Source of the DNA: CAZBMJ01 sp964493205
GTDB taxonomy: Bacteria > Myxococcota > UBA727 > JABDBI01
DNA length: 38,515 nucleotides
Assembly (NCBI GenBank): GCA_964493205.1
Contig: CAZBMJ010000019.1
Span: 1 to 38,515 of the forward strand
Reading direction: 5' to 3'
The position numbers and the translations under genes are program-made. Below, piece after piece: positions 16,988-25,402 of the stretch (its first letter is position 1; each line of letters starts with the position of its first letter). The notes beneath the pieces are model-generated. The model was not told the origin of the DNA. It did not search any database and saw nothing but the letters and a program-made list of their open reading frames with translations.

Positions 16988-17298
16988 TTTTTATTAATTA
17001 TTTTATCCAAATATTCTTTATCTTTTTGCTCGTAATTAATAACTGAATCTTTACTGTTTTTTATGGCTGGAATTTTTTTGATTACTGGGTTTTTACTATA
17101 GACACTCTCGTCATCATTAATAAGTTTTTTAATATAATTATTAATCACATAATTTTTGCTGAAAAAATTGTTTTTATAAAAACTTAAAAACAGGCAAAAA
17201 ATCACAAATAAAAAACATAAACAAATTACCAATAGCATTAATTTCGAAGAGCGTTTACCATTCTTATTTTTTCTTTTAGAAACATTAGTTTTAGCCAT
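16984..17298 (-). CDS. Small single-pass membrane protein after dnaN
   Basis: I do not recognise this 104-aa protein. A basic N-terminus (residues 1-19, many Lys and Arg) is followed by a strong membrane helix (about 20-42) and a polar Lys/Asn-rich tail of about 60 residues. This implies the N-terminus lies inside and the tail in the periplasm, a topology like FtsL/FtsB-type division proteins, but no coiled coil or conserved motif supports that name. It starts 3 bp after the dnaN stop on the same strand, so it is probably co-transcribed with dnaN. In many bacteria recF follows dnaN; it does not here. Confidence 0.55.
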   Translation of the reverse strand: MAKTNVSKRKNKNGKRSSKLMLLVICLCFLFVIFCLFLSFYKNNFFSKNYVINNYIKKLINDDESVYSKNPVIKKIPAIKNSKDSVINYEQKDKEYLDKIINKN

Positions 17299-17301
17299 AA
17301 T

Positions 17302-18435
17302 TTAGATTCTCATAGGCATTATTACACACTGATGATTATCCTCTTTTATTCCGGTAATTAATATTGGCGATAAGGCGTCAGTAAATTTAATCAATATATT
17401 GTTATCATTAATAGAAGAAAGAGCGTCTATTACATATTTAGGATTTAAGCCAATTTTAATATCTGGACCATTATATTCCACGGCGATATCATCGGTAACC
17501 TCACCAGCTTCTGGGTTTTGGCATGATAGGGTCAGCTCTCCCGCGGTACTGGACATTTGAACGATCTGACCTTTTTCTAACGCTAAAGCAGAAACTCGCC
17601 TTAAGCCTAACAAGAAATCCTGTCTAGAGGTCCTCATTATTTTATCAGTAAGCTTTGGTATAACCTGGCTATATGCAGGAAATTCTTTATCTATCAACCT
17701 CATAAACAAACTAGAATTATCAAAAGAAAAAACTGCATGTCTTTGGGATAATCCTATCTTAAAAATTTTCTCTTTTTTATCAGGCCCCCCATCCCAAAGT
17801 TTAATTAACTCACTCAAACCCTTTTTGGGGAAGGTAAGAGGGGAAAACTTGCCAAAGTTACCTGTGGGGAATTTTTCTTTTATCTTGCTTAAGCGGTGGC
17901 CGTCGGTAGATACCATAACAAGAGAGTTCTCGTCATCAGACTGAGGCTCAAAATAAACTCCTGTAATATTGTATCTTTCGTCATCAAGGCTGGCCGAATA
18001 AATAGTTTTTTGAACCATGCTAACAAAAATATCCGCCTCAATATCAGCAAAAGACATTTTTTGATCAGAATCAAAATCAACTCTTGGAAAATCGCTCTGA
18101 GGAAGCGCAAGAAGCCTTGCAGAGGTCCTTCCGCTTTTGATGCTAACATGATGATTGTCCAAGGCTTCAATGCTCACCGTGGGCCCTGGCAGCATTTTTA
18201 CTATGTCATGCAAAGATTTAGCGGACACACTGGAGGAACCCTCCTCAAGAACCTCACACTCTTTAGTCAACCGAATACCAACATCCAGATCGGTGGCGGT
18301 CAATATGAGTCGCGAATCTTTTGTTGCTACGAGGGAAACGTTGGATAGAATAGGCATCGTTGTTTTTTTGGGAGCAACGCTTATCAAAATATTCATCGCT
18401 CTGGATAATTCACTTACAGAAATCCTAATTTTCAT
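17302..18435 (-). CDS. dnaN: DNA polymerase III beta sliding clamp
   Basis: DnaN forms the ring-shaped clamp that tethers polymerase III to DNA. The protein has about 377 aa with the usual three-domain pattern: MKIRISVSELSRAMN at the start, TATDLDVGIR near residue 49, DERYNITGVYFE near 150, STDGHRLSKIK near 172 and the C-terminal VIMPMRI strand used for partner binding. I chose ATG 18435 because GGAG lies six bases before it; ATG 18447 would add four residues and itself overlaps that site. The gene points away from the adjacent candidate oriC. No dnaA or recF is next to it. Confidence 0.96.
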   Translation of the reverse strand: MKIRISVSELSRAMNILISVAPKKTTMPILSNVSLVATKDSRLILTATDLDVGIRLTKECEVLEEGSSSVSAKSLHDIVKMLPGPTVSIEALDNHHVSIKSGRTSARLLALPQSDFPRVDFDSDQKMSFADIEADIFVSMVQKTIYSASLDDERYNITGVYFEPQSDDENSLVMVSTDGHRLSKIKEKFPTGNFGKFSPLTFPKKGLSELIKLWDGGPDKKEKIFKIGLSQRHAVFSFDNSSLFMRLIDKEFPAYSQVIPKLTDKIMRTSRQDFLLGLRRVSALALEKGQIVQMSSTAGELTLSCQNPEAGEVTDDIAVEYNGPDIKIGLNPKYVIDALSSINDNNILIKFTDALSPILITGIKEDNHQCVIMPMRI

Positions 18436-18447
18436 AACATTCTCCAT

Positions 18448-18936
18448 TTAAACAGTTTGCCATTTATTAATACCTAAGGGTTTTTAGTAAATCAAAAAAT
18501 TTTTTTTTCCACAATCCCTATAGAATAAATAAAAAATATATTTAATTATTAGTATAGATATAGGCTGTGGGTACTGTGAATAAGCTGTGGAAACCTAACG
18601 GAACGTGTTTTGGATGAATTTTTTACCTGTTGAAAATCTGTGGAAAACTCTGTTGATTGAATGTGTAAAGAAAAATAAAGTGGAAAACCCGTGTTTCAAT
18701 TAACAAACTTTTCCACAGGAGCTGTGGAGAAGTCTTGGGATTTTATTTGTGCTGCGTCTGTGCAGGCGAGACTTTATCCACAAGAACCACTTTTTACTTG
18801 TTTGAAAAGTTTTATTTGATGCACGTATTATAGTCGTCTTTTTACGCTTCTGTGAGCTGTGGAAAAGCTGTTGCAAAAAAGCTTTTACATATAAACCGCG
18901 CAAGAAGATATCCACAGTTAATTTATAAAATTTTTC
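18448..18936. other. Candidate chromosomal replication origin (oriC)
   Basis: This 489-bp gene-free stretch between divergent dnaN and rsmG is dense in DnaA-box-like 9-mers. Two match TTATNCACA exactly: TTATTCACA at 18583-18575 (minus) and TTATCCACA at 18774-18782 (plus). TTTTCCACA occurs at 18505-18513, 18709-18717, 18647-18639 and 18866-18858. One-mismatch sites include TTCTCCACA (18731-18723) and ATATCCACA (18908-18916); weaker ones are near 18566, 18586 and 18679. A very AT-rich tract (about 18484-18560) next to the dnaN side could be the unwinding element. The nearby parS and parB support the assignment. Confidence 0.85.
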
Positions 18937-19620
18937 ATGGAAAAATTAATGCAAAAAAAAGATTTTAAAATTGATTTCATAAATGGGATAAATAATTGTT
19001 TATTGTTTAATAAATTAGATTATTTGAATGATGATATTTGTGAGAAACTGTGGTCATATTTTTTACTTTTAAATAGTGTTAATAACTTAAAAAATTTAAT
19101 ATCAAAAAATATGACGTTTGATGATATTTTAGATCTTTTTTGCGATGCTATAGTTGGGTCTGTTTATTTGAAATTATCTTTAGGCGCTGTGAATATTTAT
19201 GATGTAGGTTCTGGGGGAGGTTTTCCTGGAATAGTGACATCTTTAATTTGTGAAAATAACAAAATTTTTTTGATAGATTCATCTAGAAAAAAATGTTCTT
19301 TTTTAAGGCAATTAAAGGCCCATTTGAAAATTAATAATATAGAAATTATTAACGATAGAGTGGAAAATATTTCACCTAAAGAATTTGTAATAACTAAGGC
19401 AGCTTTATCACCAAAAAATATTCATATGTTAAAAAATATCATAGGAAAAAAAACTAGGATTGTGTTTTTTATGGGCCAAAACCAGGAAGAAGGGATTACT
19501 TCAGCAATGAATGCTTTGGAAAATTTTTGTATAACCAAAACATATTACAGTGTTCCTAGTTTAAAAAAACGGGGTTTATTGAGTTTTGTTTCACGTGAAA
19601 CTTTTGATAAAGATCTTTAA
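18937..19620 (+). CDS. rsmG: 16S rRNA m7G527 methyltransferase RsmG (GidB)
   Basis: RsmG methylates G527 of 16S rRNA using SAM. The 227-aa protein has the SAM-binding motif DVGSGGGFPGIV at residues 89-100, then FLIDSSRKKCSFLRQL and the INDRVEN segment, all typical. The AFxxL-like ITKAALSPK motif near residue 150 replaces the usual SRAFA form. ATG 18937 is followed four codons later by another ATG and neither has a good ribosome binding site. As in many bacteria the gene is linked to the origin and to parB. A parS site lies within its last codons. Confidence 0.92.
   Translation: MEKLMQKKDFKIDFINGINNCLLFNKLDYLNDDICEKLWSYFLLLNSVNNLKNLISKNMTFDDILDLFCDAIVGSVYLKLSLGAVNIYDVGSGGGFPGIVTSLICENNKIFLIDSSRKKCSFLRQLKAHLKINNIEIINDRVENISPKEFVITKAALSPKNIHMLKNIIGKKTRIVFFMGQNQEEGITSAMNALENFCITKTYYSVPSLKKRGLLSFVSRETFDKDL
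19587..19602. other. parS centromere-like site
   Basis: TGTTTCACGTGAAACT matches the widely conserved ParB-binding palindrome TGTTTCACGTGAAACA at 15 of 16 positions. It lies inside the 3' end of rsmG (codons for residues 217-222), 43 bp before parB and about 650 bp from the oriC boxes. parS sites inside or beside origin-proximal genes nucleate ParB spreading and chromosome segregation. I found no second exact copy in the window. Confidence 0.88.
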
Positions 19621-19644
19621 AATTAGCTTGTTAGGTCGGTTTTT

Positions 19645-20439
19645 GTGAAGAGTGTCCAGATTGAAATAAGATTATTAAGAGCCTCAGACGCACAACCGAG
19701 GACCAATTTTTCTCATGAAAAAATCCAAGAACTGGCTGAGAGTTTTAAGGAACACGGTATATTGCAGCCTATTTTGGTGCGAAAATCTGAAAAAAAAGGT
19801 TTTTATGAGATTATTGCAGGTGAGCGTAGATTTCGAGCAGCCGCTGTAGCTGGCTTAACCCATGTGCCGTGCATGCTTATGGATATTGATTCTAGAAAGG
19901 CGTTATCTGTAGCTTTAGTGGAAAATATCCAAAGGGAAAATCTCAATCCTATCGAAGAAGCTAAAGCCTATAAGCGCTTATGTTTTGATTTGGAGTTAAA
20001 CCCTCAGGAGCTTGCACAAAAGGTGGGTAAAGATCGCACCAGCATTATAAATTCCACAAGACTTTTACTTTTACCAAATAATGTTCAAGACATGCTCGTC
20101 AATAAAGAGCTTAGTGCTGGTCATGCTCGAGCATTAATAGGGTTGCAGCCTGATGATTTAGTTTTTATGTTGGCGCAAAAAATTGTTCGTGAGGGCTTAA
20201 GTGTTCGTAAAACTGAAAGTTTGGTGCGGTCCCTAAAGCTTGGGCCGCAAAAATTTCATAAAAAATTGCCAAAAGTATTAAGTGGTAGCCTAGAGGCTGA
20301 AGTTATTACAAAAATTCAACAAGCATTGGGCACAAAAACGATTTTAAAAAAAGAAAAAAATGGTTACTGGTTAAATCTACATTTTTCTTCTGTTAATCAC
20401 TTAAACGACTTGTTGGAAAGATTGGGGATCGAAATATAA
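19645..20439 (+). CDS. parB: Chromosome-partitioning protein ParB, N-terminally short
   Basis: ParB is a CTP-dependent clamp that loads at parS and spreads on DNA. The 264-aa protein carries the CTP-binding GERRFRAA motif at residues 59-66, the VENIQRENLNP motif at 92-102, a helix-turn-helix near 118-143 (LAQKVGKDRTSIIN) and a C-terminal dimerisation domain. It starts with GTG at 19645. An in-frame TAG at 19624-19626 rules out a longer N-terminus. The usual 20-40 residue leader with the basic LGxGLxxL-type ParA-contacting motif is absent, and no parA lies between rsmG and parB as is common. It may act without ParA or with a distant one. Confidence 0.93.
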   Translation: MKSVQIEIRLLRASDAQPRTNFSHEKIQELAESFKEHGILQPILVRKSEKKGFYEIIAGERRFRAAAVAGLTHVPCMLMDIDSRKALSVALVENIQRENLNPIEEAKAYKRLCFDLELNPQELAQKVGKDRTSIINSTRLLLLPNNVQDMLVNKELSAGHARALIGLQPDDLVFMLAQKIVREGLSVRKTESLVRSLKLGPQKFHKKLPKVLSGSLEAEVITKIQQALGTKTILKKEKNGYWLNLHFSSVNHLNDLLERLGIEI

Positions 20440-20516
20440 TTGCGTTATTTTTTGTTTCTTGACCTTTAGTTTTTAATTAAAAAGGTTGACGACTCAATGA
20501 ATAATATTTTATGCAT
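20431..20516 (+). repeat. Duplicated upstream segment, copy 1
   Basis: This segment runs from the last codons of parB to the sixth codon of the first exported paralog. It matches 21262-21350, which ends at the same point of the second paralog. Shared blocks include ATTTTTTGTTT, GACCTTT, TTAAAAAGGTTG and AATATTTTATGCAT. The duplication thus covered promoter, ribosome binding site and gene together. Confidence 0.7.
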
Positions 20517-21270
20517 AGTTATTTTTTTTTCTCTTGCTTTTAATTTAAACGCAGCTTCCTTTTCTAATTGCGCTCCTGTAAATTTTTACAGAATAATGTT
20601 ATTAAATGTAGCATTAATTAACAAGCTTGATGAGTCAGTTTTTGTTGGTCGCCACGGTTGTAAACAAAAAAATTTTTATATAAAAAAATATGGTAAATTA
20701 ACAGGTAATCAAAAAGCGCTAAAAACCAAAAAATATTGTTTAATCCAGCCAAAATTAAAAAATTCTGTAAAAGTAGAAAAAAATAAAGAAAAAATTATTG
20801 TTAATAATAATTTTCTTAAACAAAAAAATAAACCAATAAAAAATAAAAGAAATAAGCTTAATAAACAGCATTTGTATGATAAAAAAATTGGTTGGCTAGC
20901 TGATTTAGATTGTGATGATAACACTATTGTTTTTAATGAGGAAAAAAAGACAGATCTAGAGGATATGGATGAAAAAATTGATGTATTGATAAAACGGTGG
21001 CTTCTTGAAGATCAATTATGTGAAGAACAATTATTTGAAGAGCCAGATAACAGGATTGGCTTGTTTTGTTTTATAGATGAATTGTGCGAAGAGCAAGAAA
21101 GTTTTTTGATAGAAAAGTATATTTCTGAAAAAGAATTACGTAAAGAACAAGAGGATGCCTTGATAAAAAGTTGTGTCCTTGATGGACTATTTTATAAGAA
21201 AGAAGAGAGGGCTTGGGTTAGGCAGTGTAAACAGCTAGAAAAATGGCGCAAAGAAGACATTGAAATATGA
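20497..21270 (+). CDS. Exported protein, paralog 1 of a tandem pair
   Basis: I do not recognise this 257-aa protein. A signal peptide (residues 1-19, ending LNAAS) is followed by a Lys/Asn-rich basic middle and an acidic C-terminal half rich in Glu, Asp and Leu with CEEQ-type repeats. It is paralogous to the next gene: both have NKEKIIVNNN or NKEEIIVNNN, KNKxNKLN and DKKxxWL in the same order. The charge segregation suggests a protein or nucleic-acid binding role, but that is speculation. AAGG lies about 12 bases before the ATG. The gene follows parB by 57 bp on the same strand. Confidence 0.65.
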   Translation: MNNILCIVIFFSLAFNLNAASFSNCAPVNFYRIMLLNVALINKLDESVFVGRHGCKQKNFYIKKYGKLTGNQKALKTKKYCLIQPKLKNSVKVEKNKEKIIVNNNFLKQKNKPIKNKRNKLNKQHLYDKKIGWLADLDCDDNTIVFNEEKKTDLEDMDEKIDVLIKRWLLEDQLCEEQLFEEPDNRIGLFCFIDELCEEQESFLIEKYISEKELRKEQEDALIKSCVLDGLFYKKEERAWVRQCKQLEKWRKEDIEI

Positions 21271-21350
21271 TCTAATTATTTTTTGTTTATAGACCTTTGG
21301 TTCTTATATATTAAAAAGGTTGTAAACTTAATGAAAAATATTTTATGCAT
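21262..21350 (+). repeat. Duplicated upstream segment, copy 2
   Basis: This is the counterpart of 20431-20516. It begins in the last codons of paralog 1 (GAAATAT, as at the end of parB) and ends in the signal-peptide codons of paralog 2. The two copies differ at scattered positions, so the duplication is not recent enough to be identical. Confidence 0.7.
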
Positions 21351-22032
21351 GATTGCTTGCCTTGGTTTTATTTTTAATCTACACGCCACATCACGGGATA
21401 CTAAAATTGCCAACCGGGCTCAAAAATTTTTAGCAAAAAATTTAGTAAAAGAAGGCGTTTGGGCTGTGGCTCATGTGAAATGTGTAGATGGCCAGCTGAG
21501 CATTACCATAATACATCCGCTTATTCGCCCGGGGTTTAAACAAAAGAATTTATCTGAGAAAAAAAGATATTACACAAAAACAACAAAAGAATTAAACAGT
21601 AGGTCTAAACCACAAAAAGCAAAAAATAATGTTCTGTTTCAGCCTATGTCTGAAAATTTTGTAAAAATGGCCAAGAATAAAGAGGAAATTATTGTCAATA
21701 ATAACTATGTTAAACAAAAAATTAAACCATTAAAAAACAAAAAAAATAAGCTTAATAGGCAGTTTTTACGTGATAAAAAAATGAATTGGTTAAATTTTGA
21801 AGATTATGATTATGAAATTATTGTTTTTAATCATAAAGAAATGGTTTTTTATGAAGAAAGGAACGATGAGGATGGACAAATAGTGCTTTATGAAGAAAGT
21901 ATCGATGAAGAACTAGAAGAAGAGTTTTGTGAAGAAGAATATTGTTATTCACAAGAATGCTTGTTAAAAAAATATGACAAAAGACAGCAGAGAAATTATC
22001 GCTTAAGCAGTGAAAAAAAGAATTTTTTGTAG
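21331..22032 (+). CDS. Exported protein, paralog 2 of a tandem pair
   Basis: This protein of about 233 aa is the second member of the pair. I start it at ATG 21331, giving a clean signal peptide (KNILCMIACLGFIFNLHA) and the same ribosome-site spacing as paralog 1; an upstream in-frame start at 21283 would place unlikely residues before it. Basic middle and acidic end are as in paralog 1, but the C-terminal third has diverged and carries Tyr/Glu-rich repeats (YEERNDED, YEESIDEE). Its TAG stop lies inside the 16-bp palindrome at 22028-22043, so that repeat sets the end of the protein. Function unknown. Confidence 0.65.
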   Translation: MKNILCMIACLGFIFNLHATSRDTKIANRAQKFLAKNLVKEGVWAVAHVKCVDGQLSITIIHPLIRPGFKQKNLSEKKRYYTKTTKELNSRSKPQKAKNNVLFQPMSENFVKMAKNKEEIIVNNNYVKQKIKPLKNKKNKLNRQFLRDKKMNWLNFEDYDYEIIVFNHKEMVFYEERNDEDGQIVLYEESIDEELEEEFCEEEYCYSQECLLKKYDKRQQRNYRLSSEKKNFL

Positions 22033-22043
22033 ACATGTCTACA
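22028..22043. repeat. Palindromic 3'-end element, copy 1
   Basis: TGTAGACATGTCTACA is a perfect 16-bp palindrome. It supplies the TAG stop of exported paralog 2 and is flanked by a T run on the left and an A run on the right, so a hairpin here could terminate transcription in either direction. It is one of five related copies in the window. Confidence 0.75.
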
Positions 22044-22127
22044 GTGAAAAAAAACTGGTTTGGTTATTAAGCTATAGACTTCTTTGAAATACCCAAGTAT
22101 CAAATTAGGCCGAAATAAGAGGCTTTT

Positions 22128-23903
22128 ATGGTAAAAACCAGTTCCAGCATTAAACACCTATTTTTGTTTGTTAAGCCACTGCTTAAATCTTTTAAACTGT
22201 GTTTATTTGTGATGTTTTTTGTATCTGTTGTGTGGGCAGTGGATCAGTCGCTAAGGCCTTATGTTCTAAAAATGATCATTGATGGTATATCTAACTCATC
22301 GAGGGAAAATGTTTTTGCTTCGGTGGGGTTGTTATCTTTGGTTTACTTTTTAATACTATTTTTTTGTTCAAGCATGATGAGGCTATATGGCTATTTTGTA
22401 GAAATAAAAATGATACCAAATATGCGCAAACATATTGCTGATAATTGTGTTAATTTATTGTTTGCTCAATCATATACGTATTATCAAAATAATTTTGCAG
22501 GAAGCCTTGCTAACAAGGTTAATGATTTAACTTCTAGTATTGTGGAGATCATAGAAGTTATTATCTATAGTTTTTTTAGTCATTTTTTAGCTTTAATTAT
22601 TGCCGTTTTTACTTTATCCACAGTAAATTTAAATTTTTCTTTGCTAGTCTTAGTTTGGGTAAGTGTTTTATTGTTGGGTATAGTATTAATTTCTAAAAAA
22701 ATAACGTTGCTTGCATCTAATTGGGCTGAAGCTTATTCTATTATAACTGCTAGGTTGGTGGATAGCTTTTCTAATATACTTTCAGTAAAACTTTTCGCTA
22801 AAAATAATCAAGAAAAGCTGATACTATCTAAGACTTTTATTGACGCCACACTGGCGGAACAGAAAATGCAATGGGCATACTTTTGGGCGTGGTTATTATG
22901 CGGATATTCTTTTGTTAGTGTGCAAGGAGTTAGTCTTTATTTATTACTTGTTGGAAGGCAGAAAGGCTTGATCAGTGTTGGTGATTTTGTGGTCGTTTTA
23001 AGTATCAACCAAGTGATAATTACTATTTTATGGGACTTGACTAAAGATTTTTCACAATTTTCTAAAAAATTGGGGCGAGCATTACAGGCTTTAGCTGTCA
23101 TTACGCTTAAGCCTGAAATAACGGATGACCCAAAAGCGTCCAAGCTTATAGTAACAAAAGGAAAAATTGTTTTTCGTAATATTACTTTTTTCTATAAAAA
23201 TACTAATGCTTTATTTAGTGATAAATCTCTTGTTATAGAAGCTGCTCAAAAAGTTGGATTGGTAGGCTATTCTGGAGGAGGAAAATCTAGTTTTGTTAAC
23301 TTAATTTTACGGCTCTATGATCTTAATGGCGGGCAAATATTAATAGATGATCAAGATATTGCTAAGGTTACACAAGAATCTTTGCGAGAGAATATTGCTT
23401 TAATTCCCCAAGAACCAAGTCTTTTTCATCGTACTTTAATGGAAAATATACGTTATGGACGAAGTGATGCGACTGAAGAAGAAATCATAGAAGCATCAAA
23501 GAAAGCTCATGCTCATGATTTTATTATTAAGCTTAAGGATGGTTATAACTCTTTGGTGGGCGAGCGAGGAATAAAACTTTCTGGTGGCCAGCGTCAACGA
23601 ATTGCTATTGCTAGAGCGATACTAAAAAATGCACCTATTTTGTTATTAGACGAGGCCACTTCACAGCTTGATTCAATGACAGAAAAATTTATCCAACAAA
23701 GTATTTTTGATTTAATGCAACAAAAAACCAGTATAGTTATTGCTCATCGTTTATCTACACTGTTAACTATGGATCGTATTTTAGTTTTTGATCAAGGCAG
23801 AATTATTCAGGATGGCAGTCATGAAGCGTTATTAAGGAAACCTGGCCTTTATAAAACTTTATGGGAAGCACAAATTGGCGGCTTTTTGCCTCAAGATAAA
23901 TAG
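22128..23903 (+). CDS. ABC exporter half-transporter (membrane domain fused to ATPase)
   Basis: This 591-aa protein has an N-terminal ABC_membrane domain of about six helices (residues 20-310) and a C-terminal nucleotide-binding domain. Walker A is GYSGGGKSS (380-388), the signature LSGGQ (484-488) and Walker B ends LLLDE (505-509), followed by AHRLST. Such half-transporters work as homodimers or heterodimers exporting lipids, peptides or drugs; the substrate cannot be told. The central Walker glycines read YSGGGKSS rather than the common PSGAGKST. AGAGG lies before ATG 22128. The SPFH gene starts 16 bp after its stop, suggesting an operon. Confidence 0.9.
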   Translation: MVKTSSSIKHLFLFVKPLLKSFKLCLFVMFFVSVVWAVDQSLRPYVLKMIIDGISNSSRENVFASVGLLSLVYFLILFFCSSMMRLYGYFVEIKMIPNMRKHIADNCVNLLFAQSYTYYQNNFAGSLANKVNDLTSSIVEIIEVIIYSFFSHFLALIIAVFTLSTVNLNFSLLVLVWVSVLLLGIVLISKKITLLASNWAEAYSIITARLVDSFSNILSVKLFAKNNQEKLILSKTFIDATLAEQKMQWAYFWAWLLCGYSFVSVQGVSLYLLLVGRQKGLISVGDFVVVLSINQVIITILWDLTKDFSQFSKKLGRALQALAVITLKPEITDDPKASKLIVTKGKIVFRNITFFYKNTNALFSDKSLVIEAAQKVGLVGYSGGGKSSFVNLILRLYDLNGGQILIDDQDIAKVTQESLRENIALIPQEPSLFHRTLMENIRYGRSDATEEEIIEASKKAHAHDFIIKLKDGYNSLVGERGIKLSGGQRQRIAIARAILKNAPILLLDEATSQLDSMTEKFIQQSIFDLMQQKTSIVIAHRLSTLLTMDRILVFDQGRIIQDGSHEALLRKPGLYKTLWEAQIGGFLPQDK

Positions 23904-23919
23904 AGAAGGATTTTTAGGC

Positions 23920-24828
23920 ATGGAATTGACATTTATTTTAGCTGTTGTGGCGCTTGTTTTTGTTGTTATTGCTATTGGGAGCTCGTTTTTTGTTGTAAGG
24001 CAACAAACTGTTGGTGGCGTAGAGCGATTTGGTCGTTTTGTTCGTATAGCTAATAGTGGCTTAAATTTTAAAATTCCTTTTGTTGAACAAGTTTTTAAAG
24101 TACTTGATCTTCGTATTCATCAAATGGTGGTAATGGTTGAGACTAAAACAAAAGACAATGTTTTTGTGAAAGTTCATATTGCTGTGCAGTATTTTGTCCT
24201 TGAAAAAAATATTATTGATGCTTTTTATCGTTTAAGTGACGCTAAAGCTCAAATTGAATCACATGTTCTAGATATTGTGAGAGGGCAGGTTCCTAAAATG
24301 GAGCTCGATGACGTTTTTGAAAATAAAGACACTATCGCTCTGACTGTTAAACGTGATTTAAGTGATTCTATGGCAGAGTTTGGTTATGGTATACAAACTA
24401 CTCTTATAACAGAAATCGATCCTGATGAAAAAGTTAAATTGGCCATGAATGACATAAATGCCGCTCAGCGAGAAAGGATTGCTGCCAATGAAAGAGGCGA
24501 GGCTGAGCGTATACTTGCTGTAAAAAAAGCAGAAGGAGAGGCTCAAAGTAAAGAGCTGCAGGGTAGGGGTATAGCGAATCAAAGAAAAGCTATTATTGAT
24601 GGCTTGCAGCAGTCTGTTGAATTGTTTCAAAAATCAGTGCATGGATCAAGTTCAGAAGATGTTATGAGGTTGGTTATTATGATTCAATATTTGGATACCA
24701 TTAAAGAGATTGGTGTAAGTGGCAAATCGAATACTGTGTTTATGCCCCACACCCCAGGCGGCCTAAATGACTTAATGACTCAAATATCTACTGCTGTTAT
24801 GTCTGGTAATATGCTTGATAAAAAGTAA
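23920..24828 (+). CDS. SPFH/band-7 (stomatin/HIR-like) membrane protein
   Basis: This protein of about 302 aa has one N-terminal membrane helix (residues 4-24), then an SPFH domain (VRQQTVGGVERFGRF, SGLNFKIPF, DLRIHQMVVMVETKTKDNVFV) and a charged coiled-coil region (about 180-240, AAQRERIAANERGEAERI). It resembles the HIR-like branch rather than HflK/HflC. These proteins form large rings or caps in the membrane and organise protein complexes or proteolysis. I chose ATG 23920, preceded by AGGA; an earlier in-frame start at 23875 would overlap the ABC gene and spoil the N-terminus. It probably shares a transcript with the exporter. Confidence 0.9.
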   Translation: MELTFILAVVALVFVVIAIGSSFFVVRQQTVGGVERFGRFVRIANSGLNFKIPFVEQVFKVLDLRIHQMVVMVETKTKDNVFVKVHIAVQYFVLEKNIIDAFYRLSDAKAQIESHVLDIVRGQVPKMELDDVFENKDTIALTVKRDLSDSMAEFGYGIQTTLITEIDPDEKVKLAMNDINAAQRERIAANERGEAERILAVKKAEGEAQSKELQGRGIANQRKAIIDGLQQSVELFQKSVHGSSSEDVMRLVIMIQYLDTIKEIGVSGKSNTVFMPHTPGGLNDLMTQISTAVMSGNMLDKK

Positions 24829-24850
24829 ATTAAAAAGAGTAAATTAAAAT

Positions 24851-25345
24851 ATGAAACTAAACAAAATGCCTGAGTTACATTCTTTTTTTACCAATAACTT
24901 TCTGAGCAGTGATCCAAGTAGGGACGAAGAGTTTATGGATGCTTTTATAAAAACAGCCTCGGAAAAGCATACAGAACAGCTTATATCTCAAATAAAGCTC
25001 TTATTAAGTGAGGCCGAGCTACCATTAGATGAATTAGGTGGTGAAGCTAATAGATGGTTTGGCGATTCTCATGAAGCCAGCAAATGGCTTTTGGGTTTAT
25101 TAAACACACTGGAAGGGACATCTTTAGTTGAAAACAAACTTGTAAAAGATTCTTGCGGGACATTATTAACAGAAAATGATTCTGTTCAGGTAATTAAGGA
25201 TTTAAAAGTTAAGGGTGGTGCAAGTGATCTTAAACGAGGCACGCTTATTAAGAAAATCCATTTAATTGACGATAATGAAGCTGTGGAGTGTCGTGTTGAT
25301 GGTAGCACTTTAGTTATCAAAACTTGTTTTCTTAAAAAAGCGTAA
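24851..25345 (+). CDS. CdiI-like immunity domain fused to PhnA/YjdM C-terminal domain
   Basis: This 164-aa protein has two parts. Residues 1-90 (PELHSFFTNNFLSSD, DAFIKTASEKHTEQLI, then a WFGD/WLLGLL end) resemble the small helical CdiI-type immunity proteins for contact-dependent inhibition toxins. Residues from about 97 on (VKDSCGTLLTENDSVQVIKDL, LKRGT, CRVDG, LKKA end) are a clear match to the C-terminal SH3-like domain of PhnA/YjdM, without that family's N-terminal zinc ribbon. The second assignment is firm, the first is moderate. No CdiA-like toxin is in view. It lies 22 bp after the SPFH gene on the same strand. Confidence 0.7.
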   Translation: MKLNKMPELHSFFTNNFLSSDPSRDEEFMDAFIKTASEKHTEQLISQIKLLLSEAELPLDELGGEANRWFGDSHEASKWLLGLLNTLEGTSLVENKLVKDSCGTLLTENDSVQVIKDLKVKGGASDLKRGTLIKKIHLIDDNEAVECRVDGSTLVIKTCFLKKA

Positions 25346-25402
25346 GTATAAATTTTAAATCAATACAGTTAGCTTAGGCATCTAATACCCAAAAAAGGAG
25401 TT

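Noticed and set aside
17896..18348. A 150-codon open frame antisense to dnaN.
   Set aside because: It lies entirely within dnaN, has no recognisable protein pattern and no ribosome binding site; it is a by-product of dnaN codons.
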